64,000 nt of DNA from Bacteroidota bacterium (lineage in GTDB: Bacteria; Bacteroidota; Bacteroidia; Bacteroidales; F082): the NCBI GenBank assembly GCA_002686705.1, contig NYYH01000076.1, positions 3,950 to 67,949 of the forward strand, written 5' to 3'. Each line of letters begins with the position of its first letter. Position 1 is the first letter of the stretch. A model generated the notes under the pieces. The model did no database searches and had not been told where the DNA came from. It was given only the letters and a program-made list of their open reading frames with translations. The position numbers were made by a program, and so were the translations under genes. This document shows positions 63,058 through 64,000 of the stretch, piece after piece.

Positions 63058-64000
63058 TTACTCTTCTGAAAACTCTTTAAGTAGCTTGCGATACGTTGAA
63101 AAAATACGAGCCCGCGACACAAACCCCATATATTTCCCGTCGTTTATTACTGCTAAATTGTAATGTCCGGTTTCCTGGAATTTGTGGGCTACTTCTTCCA
63201 TCGATTCATTAAGACTTACAACCGGGTCAGGCATGTACATAAGGTTGGCAACATTTGTGTTCTCATATAGATCGTGGTTGAACATAATATTCCTGATATC
63301 GTTAACAAAAACTAATCCGTAAAAATTATTTTCATCATCTATTACAGGTATTATATTTCTTTCTGATGTTGCAATAACTTTAACTAGTTCACCCAGATTA
63401 CTTTCTTTATTAATAGTTTTAAAGTTGGTTTCAAGATGATTTTTGACATTCATCATTTGAAGAACCGATTTGTCTTTGTGGTGAGTAAATAGTTCCCCTC
63501 TTTCAGCGAGGTGTTTTGTATAGATTGAATGAGGCTCAAAATACATTATTGTTAAATAGGAAATAGTTGCAGTAATTATCAAAGGTGTAAAAAGTTCATA
63601 TCCACCAGTAAATTCCGCTATTAGAAAAATCCCGGTTAGCGGAGCATGCATAACACCTGCCATAACACCTGCCATCCCAACCAATGCCATATTTTTTACA
63701 GGAATATTAACACTCGGTAACAAATTAATAAACCTTGCATAGAAAACACCAAATACACCTCCCATAAAAAGTGACGGGGCAAATATACCTCCAACACCAC
63801 CACTGCCATTTGTAACAGCCATTGCAACAACTTTAAATATTAAAATTAACCCTAGGAAAATTATTAAGTGTGTTGAGGTTGATGACAAGTGGAATAGATC
63901 CTCATTTACCACGCCATCAACTTTATTATCAATAAGAAGTTCTAAAAATTCATATCCTTCTCCATAAAGCGAGGGGAGCATAAAAATTAATAAACCTAAA
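63058..64000 (-). CDS. ClC-type chloride channel/antiporter with CBS pair, C-terminal part
   Basis: The frame is open through the right edge (residues LGLLIF precede the MLPSLYGEGY seen at 63981), so the 5' part is missing. Visible ClC signatures are GSGGVGGIFAPSLFMGG (the GxFxP anion-pathway motif) and AGVMAGVMHAPLTGIFLIAEFTGGY. The last 130 or so residues contain two CBS motifs (VIATSERNIIPVIDDENNFYG and FQETGHYNLAVINDGKYMGFV), which usually bind nucleotides and gate the transporter. Whether it is a channel or a Cl/H exchanger depends on the gating Glu region outside the window. Confidence 0.92.
   Translation of the reverse strand, partial: LGLLIFMLPSLYGEGYEFLELLIDNKVDGVVNEDLFHLSSTSTHLIIFLGLILIFKVVAMAVTNGSGGVGGIFAPSLFMGGVFGVFYARFINLLPSVNIPVKNMALVGMAGVMAGVMHAPLTGIFLIAEFTGGYELFTPLIITATISYLTIMYFEPHSIYTKHLAERGELFTHHKDKSVLQMMNVKNHLETNFKTINKESNLGELVKVIATSERNIIPVIDDENNFYGLVFVNDIRNIMFNHDLYENTNVANLMYMPDPVVSLNESMEEVAHKFQETGHYNLAVINDGKYMGFVSRARIFSTYRKLLKEFSEE

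Noticed and set aside
1..64000. CRISPR array, insertion sequence, prophage or rRNA operon
   Set aside because: No regularly spaced direct repeats, transposase or integrase motifs, terminal inverted repeats or rRNA-like sequence was seen on reading through the window.

Overview
The window looks like a chromosomal segment of a low-GC member of the Bacteroidota, most likely class Bacteroidia (Bacteroidales/Marinilabiliales-like). The evidence is a complete type IX secretion/gliding core (porP-gldK-gldL-gldM-gldN), gldH, six secreted proteins with T9SS C-terminal sorting domains, an HU-SPOR protein, a Bacteroidota-type LptE lipoprotein, and promoters of the TTG-N18-20-TAnnTTTG type. No rRNA, transposase, integrase, phage gene or CRISPR array was seen. 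The window opens inside kdsB and closes inside a ClC channel gene.

Layout. 1-2.7 kb: kdsB end, HU/SPOR protein, trmB and an alkyltransferase-like gene, all on +. 2.9-15 kb: envelope and secreted proteins, namely a small exported orphan, a YCF48-like and a sialidase-like T9SS cargo, a TonB-dependent receptor, and two very large tandem paralogues (1048 and 969 aa) that differ by exactly one 76-residue module. 15.3-20 kb, on -: class A PBP, gldH, ricT-like gene, LysE exporter. 20-27.6 kb, on -: sufB-C-D-S-E, a MIP18/DUF59 gene and a GH3-like gene. 27.9-31 kb: flavin-binding protein, tRNA-Asn, a GH64-like glucanase cargo, an outer-membrane barrel. 31.4-37.8 kb: ABC permease/M1-aminopeptidase fusion with its ATPase, facing a LytS/LytTR two-component pair across a mirror-symmetric promoter region. 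37.9-40.2 kb: glutamine synthetase overlapping HMG-CoA lyase. 40.3-44.7 kb: barrel protein, di-heme peroxidase, TolB-like propeller cargo, two decayed T9SS tails and tRNA-Ala. 44.9-51.6 kb: thpR and the T9SS core. 51.8-61.6 kb: recG, pheT, a receiver-less sigma-54 activator, lptE, an unknown gene, secG and groES-groEL. 62-64 kb: AI-2E family permease and ClC channel.

How the genes fit together. The T9SS core at 45.6-51.6 kb is the machine that should export the six cargo proteins scattered over 3-44 kb. The suf operon is a complete Fe-S assembly route. The ABC/M1 exporter is probably regulated by, or with, the adjacent LytTR system. A strong terminator after secG leaves groES only about 62 bases in which to start transcription, and those bases carry a sigma-54-like element three genes downstream of a sigma-54 activator.

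The most interesting items are the 17-bp mirrored promoter/operator pair at 35926-36004, the sigma-54-like groES promoter at 59597-59611, and the two T9SS-tail remnants. I did not find an unambiguous new defence or mobile system.
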